This document shows, piece by piece, positions 46,212 through 54,994 of a stretch of DNA of 64,000 bases. Each line of letters opens with the position of its first letter. The stretch's first letter is position 1. The notes under the pieces are model-generated. The model saw only the letters and a list, made by a program, of their open reading frames with translations. It ran no database searches and had not been told where the DNA came from. The DNA is from Hyphomonadaceae bacterium (GTDB lineage: Bacteria > Pseudomonadota > Alphaproteobacteria > Caulobacterales > Aquidulcibacteraceae). The stretch lies in the NCBI GenBank assembly GCA_016791425.1, contig JAEUMQ010000017.1, forward strand, positions 62,001 to 126,000, written 5' to 3'. A program made the position numbers and the translations under genes.

Positions 46212-46515
46212 TCGCCAACGTCCTCTGGCCAACCGCCCGCCGGCCAATCCCGCGCGCCATGGATGACGCGCAGGATATGCAGCTCGTCCTTTCCGATCAG
46301 CTCGAACGCCACGATGTAAAGTAATCCGCGCACCGGCTTCTCGAACGTCCCGCCACGCGTCCCTGCCGCGCCGCCGGCATGAACGCCAGCTTGTCGATCG
46401 TCTCGTAGATGCGTGTTTCAACCCGCAATGCGGCATTCGGATTGTCTTGTGCGATGTAGCCGACGATGCCTCGAATATCGACACGCGCCGGCTGCGTGAC
46501 GACGACATCCCTCAC
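46208..46515 (-). pseudogene. ParE/RelE-type toxin gene with a frameshift
   Basis: The frame starting at ATG 46515 encodes a normal ParE N-terminus (TQPARVDIRGIVGYIAQDNP, then RVETRIYETIDKLAFMPAARQGRV). Near 46355 the reading is lost, but a second frame encodes the rest: TFEKPVRGLLYIVAFELIG, then DELHILRVIHGARDWP, to a TAG at 46208. A one-base deletion explains the break. The annotated single frame would end after 72 residues. The gene overlaps the antitoxin stop (ATGA), the usual toxin position. A sequencing error is possible. Confidence 0.75.
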
Positions 46516-46802
46516 GTGCGGCGGCTCTTCTGCCTGGCCATGGCCTCTGCGATGATGGCTCTTGTTTCGGCCTTCATATCATCCAGCGAAATTCCCTTGC
46601 CTGCCCGTCCATCCGCCTGCGCCTTCACGATGCTCTCCACGATCGGCAATTCGTTCCGGAGATAGATCTCCAGCGCCTCCGCCACATGCCAGGACTTCGA
46701 TCGCCGCGAGAGCTTCGCGATCTTCTCCAGCCTCGCCTTGGTCTTCTCCGAGAGCCGGACGGTGAGCGTGGCTGTCTTGCCGGGAGCTGAGGCCTTGGTC
46801 AT
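46512..46802 (-). CDS. Ribbon-helix-helix (CopG-type) antitoxin
   Basis: The 96-residue protein has an N-terminal ribbon-helix-helix DNA-binding region (TATLTVRLSEKTKARLEKIA) and a helical, acidic C-terminus that would contact the toxin (AQADGRAGKGISLDDMKAE). It is upstream of and overlaps the ParE-like toxin gene, the standard order, and would repress its own promoter. The ATG at 46802 is chosen over an in-frame TTG at 46811. With the toxin frameshifted it may be a relic. Confidence 0.8.
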   Translation of the reverse strand: MTKASAPGKTATLTVRLSEKTKARLEKIAKLSRRSKSWHVAEALEIYLRNELPIVESIVKAQADGRAGKGISLDDMKAETRAIIAEAMARQKSRRT

Positions 46803-46816
46803 GTAAGACAATGTAA
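46801..46816. promoter_or_regulatory. Direct repeat at the antitoxin start, possible operator
   Basis: ATGTAA occurs at 46801-46806 and 46811-46816, exactly 10 bp apart, so both copies would face the same side of the helix. It overlaps the antitoxin start, where a ribbon-helix-helix repressor would be expected to bind. Confidence 0.35.
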
Positions 46817-46823
46817 CACAGGA

Positions 46824-47720
46824 CTACCGGTAGAGATAGTCGCGCCTGAGCCCCATTCGCACGCACGCCTGCGCCGGGGGCGCCGCAAGGATGGGGACGC
46901 GCTCCGCCGCCGCCCCGATCGCGCGCAGGATCTGCGCCCCGCCTGTCGGCAGCCCAAACTTCTTTCCGAGCCCGAGCGCCTCGCGCGCCCAGGCGGGCGT
47001 GATCTCCACCGCGCCGCGCACCATGAGCTTCTGCAGGCTCCGTGACGGCAGGATCGCCGCCGCCCGCACGATGTCTAGAAACTCAAAAACGATCTCCGAT
47101 CGCTGCAGCTTCGGCCCCATCGCGGCGAACAGCGCCTCCATCTCGAGCGTCGATCGCGGCGCGCCCGTCGCGCCATAGAGCGCCGCCGCTGCGGCGCCCT
47201 CCGCATACAGACGATCCGCCTCCGTCCCGCTCAGCGGCGCAACGAACGCCCGGTACGCCTCGCAGAAGCCGTACGTCGCGGTCGCCTGCACCCAGTCGAG
47301 CAATTCCCGGTCATTGGCGCGATAGGGCGCGCCTTCCGCCGTCTCGCCGGTCACCCGGTCGTGCGCGCGCACCACCTGCGCGATCATCGCCCGCGCCGCC
47401 GTCGCCGGCGCATAGACGGTGACCATCGCCGCATAGCCCGTGCGCTTCATCCGCGTGATCGGATCCCGGCGAAAAGTCGTGTGCTCCCAAACGCCCGCCC
47501 GCACGCGCGGCTCGGCCAGCTCCAGGATCACCGCCGCGATCCCGCCGACCATCAGCGCGACCGGGTTCTTCATCACCCGCCAGGAAATCGAATCCGGTGC
47601 AAAGAGCGCCGCCGCCCCCGCCGGCGCCGAGAAATCAACGCGCGCCATCCCCGGCGCCTCGAAGAACGCCGCCGCCAGCGCGTCCACGCGCCTTTGGACA
47701 AGATGAGGCAGGGCGGCCAT
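46824..47720 (-). CDS. MpaB-like / DUF2236 oxygenase family protein
   Basis: The 298-residue protein has the DUF2236 signature: [28 protein letters not shown]-like segment, a conserved [13 protein letters not shown], an H(x)nRV region ([10 protein letters not shown]) and a [15 protein letters not shown] helix. Members of this family, such as rubber oxygenase and MpaB, bind haem. No function is known for most. It is divergent from argG and convergent with nothing nearby. Confidence 0.8.
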   Translation of the reverse strand: MAALPHLVQRRVDALAAAFFEAPGMARVDFSAPAGAAALFAPDSISWRVMKNPVALMVGGIAAVILELAEPRVRAGVWEHTTFRRDPITRMKRTGYAAMVTVYAPATAARAMIAQVVRAHDRVTGETAEGAPYRANDRELLDWVQATATYGFCEAYRAFVAPLSGTEADRLYAEGAAAAALYGATGAPRSTLEMEALFAAMGPKLQRSEIVFEFLDIVRAAAILPSRSLQKLMVRGAVEITPAWAREALGLGKKFGLPTGGAQILRAIGAAAERVPILAAPPAQACVRMGLRRDYLYR

Positions 47721-47786
47721 GCGCGTTCAATATGGCGTTCGCCGCCTGGTCCCGCTATGCCATCGCCTGCTCATGGAGATGCGCGC

Positions 47787-49046
47787 GTGGCGAAAGACAG
47801 CAAGAAGTCCGGCGTGAAGAAAGTGGTGCTCGCCTATTCCGGCGGCCTCGACACCTCGATCATCCTCAAATGGCTGCAAGAGACTTACGGCTGCGAGATC
47901 GTCACCTTCACGGCCGATCTGGGGCAGGGCGAGGAGCTCGAGCCCGCCCGCGCCAAGGCGCTCGCCATGGGGGTGAAGCCGCAGAACATATTCATCGACG
48001 ACCTGCGCGAGGAATTCGTCCGCGACTTCGTCTTCCCGATGTTCCGCGCCAACACGCTCTATGAGGGGCAATACCTGCTCGGCACCTCCATCGCCCGCCC
48101 GCTGATCGCCAAGCGCCAGATCGAGATCGCCGCGCTCGTCGGCGCCGACGCGGTCTGCCATGGCGCCACCGGCAAGGGCAATGATCAGGTCCGCTTCGAA
48201 GTCAGCTATTACGCCCTGAAGCCCGACGTGAAGGTCATAGCCCCATGGCGCGAATGGAGCTTCCAGGGCCGCCCCGATCTCATCGCCTACGCCAAGCAGC
48301 ACAACATCCCGATCGCAGCGGGCAAGGATCAGGAGGCGCCGTTCTCCATCGACGCCAATCTCCTGCACACCTCCTCCGAAGGCCTCGTCCTGGAAGATCC
48401 GGACACGGAGGTTCCCGATGTCGTTTCCAAGCGCGCCGACCGGCGCACGCTGACGCCCGAGGAGGCGCCCGACAAGGCCGAGACGATCTCGCTCGAGTTC
48501 GAGCGCGGCGACCTCGTCGCCCTCGACGGCAAGCGCCTGAAGGCGCACGAGCTCCTCGCCGCCCTGAACGACATTGGCAAGAAGCACGCCATCGGCGGCC
48601 TTGATCTCGTCGAGAACCGCTATGTCGGCATGAAGTCGCGCGGCTATTACGAGACGCCCGGCGGCACGATCCTCTGGCACGGCCACCGCGCGATCGAGTC
48701 GATCACGCTCGACCGCGGCGCCATGCACCTGAAGGACGAGCTCATGCCGCGCTATGCGTCCATCATCTATAACGGCTTCTGGTGGACGCCCGAGCGCAAG
48801 ATGCTGCAGGCCGCGATCGATGCTTCGCAGGAAAGCGTGACGGGCGCGGTCAAGCTGAAGCTCTACAAGGGCGGTGTCCGCGTCGTCGGGCGTTCTTCGC
48901 CGTACTCGCTCTATTCGAAGGCGCTCGTCGGCTTCGACGAAGCCGGCGGCTACAACCAGGCCGACGCCGAAGGCTTCATCAAGCTCAACGCCCTCCGCCT
49001 CCGCATCGCCGCCGAACGCGACCGCCGCCTCGGGAAAAACGAATAG
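47787..49046 (+). CDS. argG: Argininosuccinate synthase
   Basis: The 419-residue enzyme condenses citrulline and aspartate in arginine biosynthesis. It has the ATP pyrophosphatase P-loop [11 protein letters not shown] near the N-terminus, [15 protein letters not shown], the [13 protein letters not shown] motif and the C-terminal [12 protein letters not shown]. The GTG start at 47787 has GGAG 8 bp upstream. Length and motifs are standard. Confidence 0.95.
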   Translation: MAKDSKKSGVKKVVLAYSGGLDTSIILKWLQETYGCEIVTFTADLGQGEELEPARAKALAMGVKPQNIFIDDLREEFVRDFVFPMFRANTLYEGQYLLGTSIARPLIAKRQIEIAALVGADAVCHGATGKGNDQVRFEVSYYALKPDVKVIAPWREWSFQGRPDLIAYAKQHNIPIAAGKDQEAPFSIDANLLHTSSEGLVLEDPDTEVPDVVSKRADRRTLTPEEAPDKAETISLEFERGDLVALDGKRLKAHELLAALNDIGKKHAIGGLDLVENRYVGMKSRGYYETPGGTILWHGHRAIESITLDRGAMHLKDELMPRYASIIYNGFWWTPERKMLQAAIDASQESVTGAVKLKLYKGGVRVVGRSSPYSLYSKALVGFDEAGGYNQADAEGFIKLNALRLRIAAERDRRLGKNE

Positions 49047-49075
49047 AAGCCCGCAATCTGTGCTATGGTGTGCGC

Positions 49076-49531
49076 ATGGCCTCAGACCTCTACGAAACGG
49101 ACTACTACCTCTGGACCCAGGCCCAAGCCGAAGCGCTGCGCGCCGCCGGCAAGCGCGCCCGTGGCTCCAACGCCGTCGAATGGGAGCGCGTCGCCGAGGA
49201 GGTCGAGGACATGGGCAAGAGCGAATTCGACGCCGCCTTGAGCCTGACGGTGACCGCGCTGGAGCACCTCTTCAAGCTTGCAGCGCAGGGGCGGGTCGAG
49301 CCGCACGGTCACTGGCGCAAGGAAGTGCGCGCCGCGCGCGGCAATCTCAAGCGAAAGCTTACGCCGACGATCCGCAGGAAAGTTGAGGCGGACTTGGAGG
49401 CGCTGCATGTCGAGGCGGCGGAGCTTGCCGCGGACGCCTTTTTGACGGACGAGCCAGACGCGTCCATTCCCACCGAACGTCGCTGGACGCTGCCGCAAAT
49501 CCTTGGAGAAGCGGAGGACCCGCTGGCCTGA
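49076..49531 (+). CDS. DUF29 family protein
   Basis: The 151-residue product has the DUF29 pattern: LYETDYYLWTQAQAEALRAA, then WERVAEEVEDMGKSE, followed by a long helix bundle in which LEHLFKLA is recognisable. DUF29 proteins are small, helical and of unknown function, often present in several copies. It follows argG by 29 bp and may be read through from it. Its stop lies inside the hairpin at 49519-49551. Confidence 0.8.
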   Translation: MASDLYETDYYLWTQAQAEALRAAGKRARGSNAVEWERVAEEVEDMGKSEFDAALSLTVTALEHLFKLAAQGRVEPHGHWRKEVRAARGNLKRKLTPTIRRKVEADLEALHVEAAELAADAFLTDEPDASIPTERRWTLPQILGEAEDPLA

Positions 49532-49551
49532 CCGCAATCAGCGCCAGCGGG
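49519..49551. terminator. Hairpin terminator between convergent genes
   Basis: CCCGCTGGC (49519-49527) and GCCAGCGGG (49543-49551) pair, extended inwards by CTGA/TCAG with one bulged C, leaving a CCGCAA loop. It lies between the DUF29 stop and the outer-membrane protein stop and would end both transcripts. There is no T-run, so intrinsic termination is uncertain. Confidence 0.5.
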
Positions 49552-49568
49552 CCTTCGCAATCACACAC

Positions 49569-50231
49569 TCAGAACCGGTATCCGGTCGATAGCTGCACGA
49601 TCGGGTACGTCTTGAAGTCGTTGAGGTCGTCGCGCAGCGCGTCGGCTTCGTCCTGCAGGTCCGCCAGGAACGTCGGATCGGCCGCCAAGAGCCCGTCCCG
49701 CGCCCGCATGCTCACCGTCGCGTCGCCATAGAACGCCGCGCCTGCCAGCGCCGAGAAATACATCCCCTGGCTCTTCGAGTTCGCGCTCGTCCAGCCGACG
49801 CCGATGAACGGCGCGGAATCGCCGATGTCGGAATTCACCTCGAGCGTCCCCACGTCCGCCGGCGTGTAGGTCGCGCCGCCGATCTGCACCGAAGCCGCCG
49901 GCGTCGCCGTGAGGTCGATCCCCGGCGCGCCGATCATCGCGCCCCCGGTCACGAAGAAGCCGTTCGCGAACGGATGATAGTCGAGATAGACGCCCGCGGG
50001 CGTGTATTCGAGCTGCCCGTTGTACGACACCCCGTCATAGGTCTCGTCCACGTCCCATTCGAGCGTCGAGACCGAGCCGCGCAGCGCGAACATCTCGTTG
50101 AACGCATAGCGCCCCTCGACGCCAAGCCCGCCCGTGCCTGCCTGCGCGCCGAAGCTGGCGTCCGCGTGCGCCATGCCCGGCGCCATGAAAGCGGCCGCCG
50201 CAGCGAGACCGAAGAGTGCGCGTTTTGCCAT
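49569..50231 (-). CDS. Outer-membrane beta-barrel protein
   Basis: The 220-residue product has a Sec signal peptide (residues 1-24, AHA cleavage), alternating-polarity strands, and a C-terminal phenylalanine (STGYRF), the insertion signal of outer-membrane barrels. Strand pairs such as LGVEGRYAFNEMFALRGSV and SYNGQLEYTPAGVYLDYHP fit an 8-strand OmpA/OprF-type barrel. The ATG at 50231 is divergent from the DUF418 gene. Role unknown. Confidence 0.75.
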   Translation of the reverse strand: MAKRALFGLAAAAAFMAPGMAHADASFGAQAGTGGLGVEGRYAFNEMFALRGSVSTLEWDVDETYDGVSYNGQLEYTPAGVYLDYHPFANGFFVTGGAMIGAPGIDLTATPAASVQIGGATYTPADVGTLEVNSDIGDSAPFIGVGWTSANSKSQGMYFSALAGAAFYGDATVSMRARDGLLAADPTFLADLQDEADALRDDLNDFKTYPIVQLSTGYRF

Positions 50232-50443
50232 GCGTTTCGCCTTTTGCTGATGCGAGGGCGCGTGATGCGCCGTCCCCTGGCGCTAACCTGTCGCAGAGCA
50301 TCATTAATGCCGCGTTGAGATTCGAGTCGCGAAGCAGGCGCAAACGCGGCGCGCAGCGGTCGCGTCGCCTTGTTTGCGCAACCAATGCTGCGATCCGGTG
50401 TCCGGCGCTGGACCGCGGCGCAGACTCTCCCGAGCCTCCCCCC

Positions 50444-51652
50444 ATGGACGCCGCGCCCGCAACCACAGCCGCGCCGGTCGGGCCCAAGCCCGTGGCGGAG
50501 GACGAACGCCTCGCCCTCATCGACAGCCTGCGCGGCTTCGCCCTGATCGGGGTCTACCTGATCAACCTGCCGGGCTTCATGCTCGTGTCCACCCTGACGC
50601 CCGCGGAGGAGGCGGGCCTGCCTTTGGCCGGCCTGTCGCCCCTGGTGCACCGCTTCATCGACTTCTTCATCTCCGGCAAGTCGATCACGCTCTTCTCGCT
50701 GCTGTTCGGCATCGGCTTCGCCATCCAGATGGAGCGCGCCGACAAGCGCGGCGCCGACATCGCCCCGCTCTATGTGCGCCGCCTGGCCATCCTCTTCGCC
50801 ATTGGGCTCGCGCACGGCCTCCTCTGGATGAACGACATCCTGCACGATTACGCGCTGCTCGGGCTGACATTGCTGTTCTTCCGCCGCGCCTCGAACGTGC
50901 TGCTGATCGGCCTTGGCCTCTTCGCCGCGATCATCGCCCAGCCGCTGCTCGACGCCTTCCTCGCCGCCCAGCCCACCGCCGCCCTGGTCGTGCAATCCTA
51001 CGCCTACGCCGAGGAGATCTTCCGCCGCGGCGATCTCCGTCACGCGCTCGCAGCCAATCTCGATCTCTGGATCGTCGCCATCGGAAACTTGCGCGAGCCC
51101 TTGCTGTTCGTCTTCGGGCGCCTGCTGCTCGGCTTCTGGATCGGCCGCAACCGCATCCTCCACGAGCCGACAAAGAACGCCGCGCTCATCCAGCGCCTCT
51201 TCCTCTGGTCCTTCGCGATCGGCTGCGGCGCGCAGATCCTCGCTTCGATCTGGCGCCACGCCTTCGGCCCCGGCCTGCCGGAGATCATGCTCGATCGCAC
51301 CGGCGGCCTCGCCATGGGCTTCTCCTATGCGATGGGCTTTGGCGTGCTCTTCCGCTTCGACTGGTGGAGGAGGGCGCTGGCGATCCTCGCGCCGGCCGGC
51401 CGCATGGCGCTGACCAATTACCTGACGCAGACGCTGATCAGCCTGCCGCTCTTCTACGGGTTCGGCTTAGGTGTCGGCCCGACGCTCGGCTGGCCCGGCT
51501 GGCTCGGCGTGTGCGCAACCGTCTTCGCCGCCCAGCTCGCCTTCAGCCATTGGTGGCTCGCGCGCTACCGCTTCGGGCCCGCCGAATGGGCCTGGCGCAG
51601 CCTGACCTACGGCAAGCGCCAAACGCTCGCTAAAGCACCAGCCCGAACATGA
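50444..51652 (+). CDS. DUF418 membrane protein
   Basis: The 402-residue protein has about ten transmembrane helices and the DUF418 features RLALIDSLRGFALIGVYLIN near the N-terminus and YLTQTLISLPLFYGFGLG near the end, with SGKSITLFSLLFGIGF between them. This family is related to membrane acyltransferases; the substrate is unknown. The start at ATG 50444 gives the typical family N-terminus. Its 3' end overlaps that of hemolysin III by 23 bp, tail to tail. Confidence 0.85.
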   Translation: MDAAPATTAAPVGPKPVAEDERLALIDSLRGFALIGVYLINLPGFMLVSTLTPAEEAGLPLAGLSPLVHRFIDFFISGKSITLFSLLFGIGFAIQMERADKRGADIAPLYVRRLAILFAIGLAHGLLWMNDILHDYALLGLTLLFFRRASNVLLIGLGLFAAIIAQPLLDAFLAAQPTAALVVQSYAYAEEIFRRGDLRHALAANLDLWIVAIGNLREPLLFVFGRLLLGFWIGRNRILHEPTKNAALIQRLFLWSFAIGCGAQILASIWRHAFGPGLPEIMLDRTGGLAMGFSYAMGFGVLFRFDWWRRALAILAPAGRMALTNYLTQTLISLPLFYGFGLGVGPTLGWPGWLGVCATVFAAQLAFSHWWLARYRFGPAEWAWRSLTYGKRQTLAKAPART

Positions 51653-52307
51653 TCGCGCCATAGATGCCGGCCGCGCCCAGAAGCACGCAGCCGTGCCAGA
51701 GCGCCCGTCGGAACGGCAGCGCGTGGTTCAGGTAGAGGAAGACGCCGCCTGAATAGATCGCGCCCGCAGCCACCATGAGCCAGAACGCCACTGGCGGCAG
51801 CGTGATCGCCACCGGCCCGAGGATCGCCACCGCCAGCCACCCGAACGCCAGATAGATCGCGCACCACGCCTTGTCCGAAAGCGCCGGCCAGAAAATCTTC
51901 CCCGCCGCGCCGGCCAGCGCCATCACCCAGACCGCCGCCGTCACCGCCATCGCGAAGTCCGGCGGCAGGAGCTTGATCGTGAACGGCGTGTAGGAGCCCG
52001 CGATCATGAGGAAGATCGCTCCCTCGTCGAGCCGCCGCAGCAGCCGCCGCGCCCGCGACGGCCGCGTGAGATTGTAGACCGCCGACGCCGCCAACATGGC
52101 CATCAAACAAAGCGCATAGATCGCCGCGCCGGTCGCCAGCGGCACGCCGCCGCGCTGCAGCGCCAGCGCCATGAGCGCGCCCCCGCCGACCACCGCCGCG
52201 CCGAGCCCGACTGCGTGCACGATCCCGTCCGCGTGCTTCTCCGCGCGCGTCGGATAATGCTCGGCCAGTTCCTCGGCATTCGGCGAGAGGAGTTCGGCGA
52301 ACGACAT
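51630..52307 (-). CDS. Hemolysin III / PAQR family membrane protein
   Basis: The 225-residue protein has seven predicted helices and the family motifs EKHADGIVHAVGLG near the N-terminus, SAVYNL (Ser before the helix), GSYTPF and LYLNHALPFRRALWHGCV, whose His residues form the zinc site of the PAQR fold. In bacteria the role is unclear despite the hemolysin name. It is divergent from the MHS transporter gene. Confidence 0.87.
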   Translation of the reverse strand: MSFAELLSPNAEELAEHYPTRAEKHADGIVHAVGLGAAVVGGGALMALALQRGGVPLATGAAIYALCLMAMLAASAVYNLTRPSRARRLLRRLDEGAIFLMIAGSYTPFTIKLLPPDFAMAVTAAVWVMALAGAAGKIFWPALSDKAWCAIYLAFGWLAVAILGPVAITLPPVAFWLMVAAGAIYSGGVFLYLNHALPFRRALWHGCVLLGAAGIYGAIMFGLVL

Positions 52308-52533
52308 GACTCTCCCTTAAGGTCCGCGCTCTTCGCCGGGCCTTGCTGCAGATTTCTCCTATGCGACATCGGAATCGCTCCCGCTTCGCGCAAGACGATC
52401 TTCCGCACACGGAGCTGAGTGTGTCCTGAATTTTCCAGTCATTTCCGCACGTCGCGATCTTCTGTTGTACGAACGCCACGCTTTTGGCATGCGCTCTGAC
52501 AGAAACCGCAACACACCGTGAGGGGAGGGCGTG

Positions 52534-53856
52534 ATGAGCGCGACGGAGACCGGCGCCGATTCCCAGGCGCCCGCCATCGGCGGCCCGACATTGACGCCGT
52601 TGCAGCGCCTGCGCGCCATCCTCGGCGGTTCCGCCGGCAACCTCGTCGAATGGTACGATTGGTTCGCCTACGCCAGCTTCACGCTCTATTTCGCGCCTGC
52701 CTTCTTCCCGGAGGGCGACCGCACCGCGCAGCTCCTGCAGGCCGCAGCCGTACTGGCATTGGGGTTTCTCGCGCGTCCGATCGGCGCCTGGCTGCTTGGG
52801 CTCTACGCCGATCGCGCCGGCCGCCGCGCTGCGCTCTCGCTCTCCGTCGGCATGATGTGCTTCGGCTCGCTCATCATCGCGCTGACGCCGGGCCACGCGA
52901 CGATCGGCGCCTGGGCGCCGGCGATCCTGCTCTGCGCGCGCGTCCTGCAGGGCCTGTCGGTCGGCGGCGAGTACGGCGCCTCGGCCACCTACATGAGCGA
53001 GATGGCCGGAAGGAAGCGCCGCGGCCTCTGGTCCAGCTTCCAGTACGTGACGTTGATCCTGGGCCAGCTCTGCGCCCTGGGCGTGCTCATCCTGCTCCAG
53101 CGAACCCTCACCGACGCGCAACTGGACGCCTGGGGCTGGCGCATCCCGTTCTTCATCGGCGCCGCGCTCGCGGTGGTCGTCTTCTGGATCCGGCGCGGCC
53201 TGGAGGAGAGCCAGTCCTGGACCAATCGCACCGGCGAGCGCTCCCGCACGATGCTGCTCTTCCTGCACTACCCGAAGGAGACCGCGATGATCGCCGGCCT
53301 CACCGCCGCCGGCTCGCTCTCCTTCTACGCCTACACGACCTACATGCAGAAATTCCTGGTCAACACCGCGGGCTTCAGCCGCGACGTCGCCAGCGAGATC
53401 AGCGCCGGAGCGCTGGTGGTGTTCATGCTCGCCCAGCCGCTCTTCGGCTGGGTCTCCGACCTGATCGGCCGCAAGCGCATGCTCATCGCCGCCTTCGGGC
53501 TGGGCGCGCTGGCGGCCTATCCGGTCTTCACCGGCATAGCGACGGCGCGCTCCGAATGGACCGCCTTCGCGCTGGTCGTCGGCGCGCTCCTCATCCTGTC
53601 GGCCTACACCTCGATCGGCGCGGTCATCAAAGCCGAGCTCTTCCCCGCCCACGTCCGGGCGTTGGGCGTCGCCCTGCCTTATGCGCTCGCCAACGCCGTC
53701 TTTGGCGGCACGGCCGAATACGTCGCGCTTTGGTTCAAGCAAGCCGGCTTCGAGCAGGGCTTTTACCTGTACGTCGCCGTCGTCGCCGCGGTCGCGCTCG
53801 TCGTCTCGATCTTCATGCGCGACACCCAGAAGCAGAGCCTCATCCTCGAGGACTGA
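52534..53856 (+). CDS. MFS transporter, metabolite:H+ symporter (MHS) family
   Basis: The 440-residue transporter has about 12 helices and the MHS signature GNLVEWYDWFAYASFTLYFAPAFFP near residue 35, followed by the MFS loop LYADRAGRRAALS and a second-half repeat. Relatives include alpha-ketoglutarate (KgtP) and proline/shikimate permeases, so a dicarboxylate or similar organic acid is likely. The GGGGAGG before the ATG at 52534 supports the start. Substrate not identified. Confidence 0.87.
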   Translation: MSATETGADSQAPAIGGPTLTPLQRLRAILGGSAGNLVEWYDWFAYASFTLYFAPAFFPEGDRTAQLLQAAAVLALGFLARPIGAWLLGLYADRAGRRAALSLSVGMMCFGSLIIALTPGHATIGAWAPAILLCARVLQGLSVGGEYGASATYMSEMAGRKRRGLWSSFQYVTLILGQLCALGVLILLQRTLTDAQLDAWGWRIPFFIGAALAVVVFWIRRGLEESQSWTNRTGERSRTMLLFLHYPKETAMIAGLTAAGSLSFYAYTTYMQKFLVNTAGFSRDVASEISAGALVVFMLAQPLFGWVSDLIGRKRMLIAAFGLGALAAYPVFTGIATARSEWTAFALVVGALLILSAYTSIGAVIKAELFPAHVRALGVALPYALANAVFGGTAEYVALWFKQAGFEQGFYLYVAVVAAVALVVSIFMRDTQKQSLILED

Positions 53857-53880
53857 GCGCGCCGCCGGACGATTGGACCT

Positions 53881-53896
53881 CGGGCCTCCAGGCCCG
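53881..53896 (+). terminator. Hairpin after the MHS transporter gene
   Basis: CGGGCCT-CC-AGGCCCG is a perfect inverted repeat 25 bp after the stop codon, followed by CATCTCGTTTCG. It is a candidate factor-independent terminator with a poor T-tract. Confidence 0.4.
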
Positions 53897-53997
53897 CATC
53901 TCGTTTCGACGATGCAGGTCGAGCGTGGTTAGCGTGAGGAGCAGCCTGATCCGGAGCGTTGCGTCTCTTGTCGATGGAGGCAGTCCGCATACTGAGG

Positions 53998-54030
53998 GTG
54001 TGCTCCCGCTCCCCAAGGGGAGAGGGCGCG
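53998..54030 (-). repeat. Palindromic repeat copy D, partial
   Basis: CCCGCTCCCC-AA-GGGGAGAGGG (54005-54026) matches the stem of copies A to C with one mismatch. On the minus strand it begins GCGCGCCCTCTCCCC like copy A, but the G-rich tail found in copies A to C is missing. It lies in the 267-bp gap after the transporter gene, which otherwise shows no gene. Confidence 0.65.
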
Positions 54031-54123
54031 CCTCATCGCGCGGCATCGCTCGCTCACCCTTCGCGTTAGGCTTAACATTTGGCGTCTCGGGCGAGTTCCC
54101 CTCGCGCGCTGCACGATTTTCGC

Positions 54124-54549
54124 ATGCCGTCCCGCACGGAGACGGAAGCCATGCGCGAGATCATCAAGGACGCCGGCATGCTGCGCGACGAGGCGCGCTT
54201 CGCGATGACGTTCGCAGCGCCCTTGCTGTTCGTCGGCCTTTGCCTCGCGCTCTGGCACGCGATCCTGGCCTTTAACGAAGAGCCGGTTTCGAACGCCATC
54301 CGCGGCGCGCTCTTCTCCTTCCCGTTCATCGCCATGGGCTGGGCCGCGTGCCGCTACGCCGCCTGGCGCCTGGAGCAGGCCATCGCGGTCGATGCCCGCC
54401 GTCCGATCGAGCGGCGCGCGCTGCGCGGGATATCAATCCGCCTTGCCGCATTGCTGCGCCGCGCCAAGCAACTCGTGCCGGAATTGGCAGCAAAAGCTGC
54501 GAAGTGCCAGCAGAGCTTCAAGCTTTACTTGGTAGGGGAACCGCATTGA
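54124..54549 (+). CDS. Small membrane protein with unusual tail
   Basis: The 141-residue product has two predicted helices (about residues 29-48 and 63-82) and a basic C-terminal region. The last 30 residues (AKQLVPELAAKAAKCQQ... to the end) are encoded by less GC-rich sequence and look unlike the rest, which could mean a frameshift or a recent extension. Starts at ATG 54124 or ATG 54151 are both possible. No family was recognised. Confidence 0.5.
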   Translation: MPSRTETEAMREIIKDAGMLRDEARFAMTFAAPLLFVGLCLALWHAILAFNEEPVSNAIRGALFSFPFIAMGWAACRYAAWRLEQAIAVDARRPIERRALRGISIRLAALLRRAKQLVPELAAKAAKCQQSFKLYLVGEPH

Positions 54550-54595
54550 TTTCTTAAGAGTTACGGATGAGCCTCAACGTCATCGGAGGGTGAGC

Positions 54596-54880
54596 ATGAG
54601 CCGATACGCCGGTCGCGATCACGACGAACTTGCCAAGCGGCTCGACGGTTGGCGCCTCACGACGGCGGAAGTGCTCTATTACATGCCCGATCATCCCGCT
54701 CTCATTCAAAGCTTCGTCTGGCAGACTCTCGATCTCGCCCCGAAATATCCGCGCATCCATCGTTTCCTCGACTATTGGAAGCGCGAGATCGAGGCGGTGA
54801 TCCATTCGGTCCGCCTCGCCACCGGCGAGACCCTCGCGCCGCCCGCCATGCGCCGGGTCGAGGCGATCTTCCACCACTGA
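54596..54880 (+). CDS. usg: Usg family protein
   Basis: The 94-residue product matches the small alphaproteobacterial Usg family: RLTTAEVLYYMPDHPALIQSFVW, then DLAPKYPRIHRFLDYWKREIE and a closing HSVRLA. The family name comes from a small gene in tryptophan loci of some alphaproteobacteria; the function is not known. CGGAGGG lies 5 bp before ATG 54596. No trp genes are seen here. Confidence 0.85.
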   Translation: MSRYAGRDHDELAKRLDGWRLTTAEVLYYMPDHPALIQSFVWQTLDLAPKYPRIHRFLDYWKREIEAVIHSVRLATGETLAPPAMRRVEAIFHH

Positions 54881-54994
54881 CCCGCATTGGCCCGCCAAGG
54901 GGCCGCGTCAATCAAACCTCCGCGACCCTGTCGCAATCGCGCCGCCGTTCGCCCATATTGTGCCCGCGTGGGGCAGAGCCTGGAGCGGACTGAC

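Noticed and set aside
52484-52500. Sigma-54 like promoter (TTGGCAT...CTGAC) before the MHS transporter
   Set aside because: The -24 box fits partly but the -12 box lacks the TTGC core, so the match is too weak.
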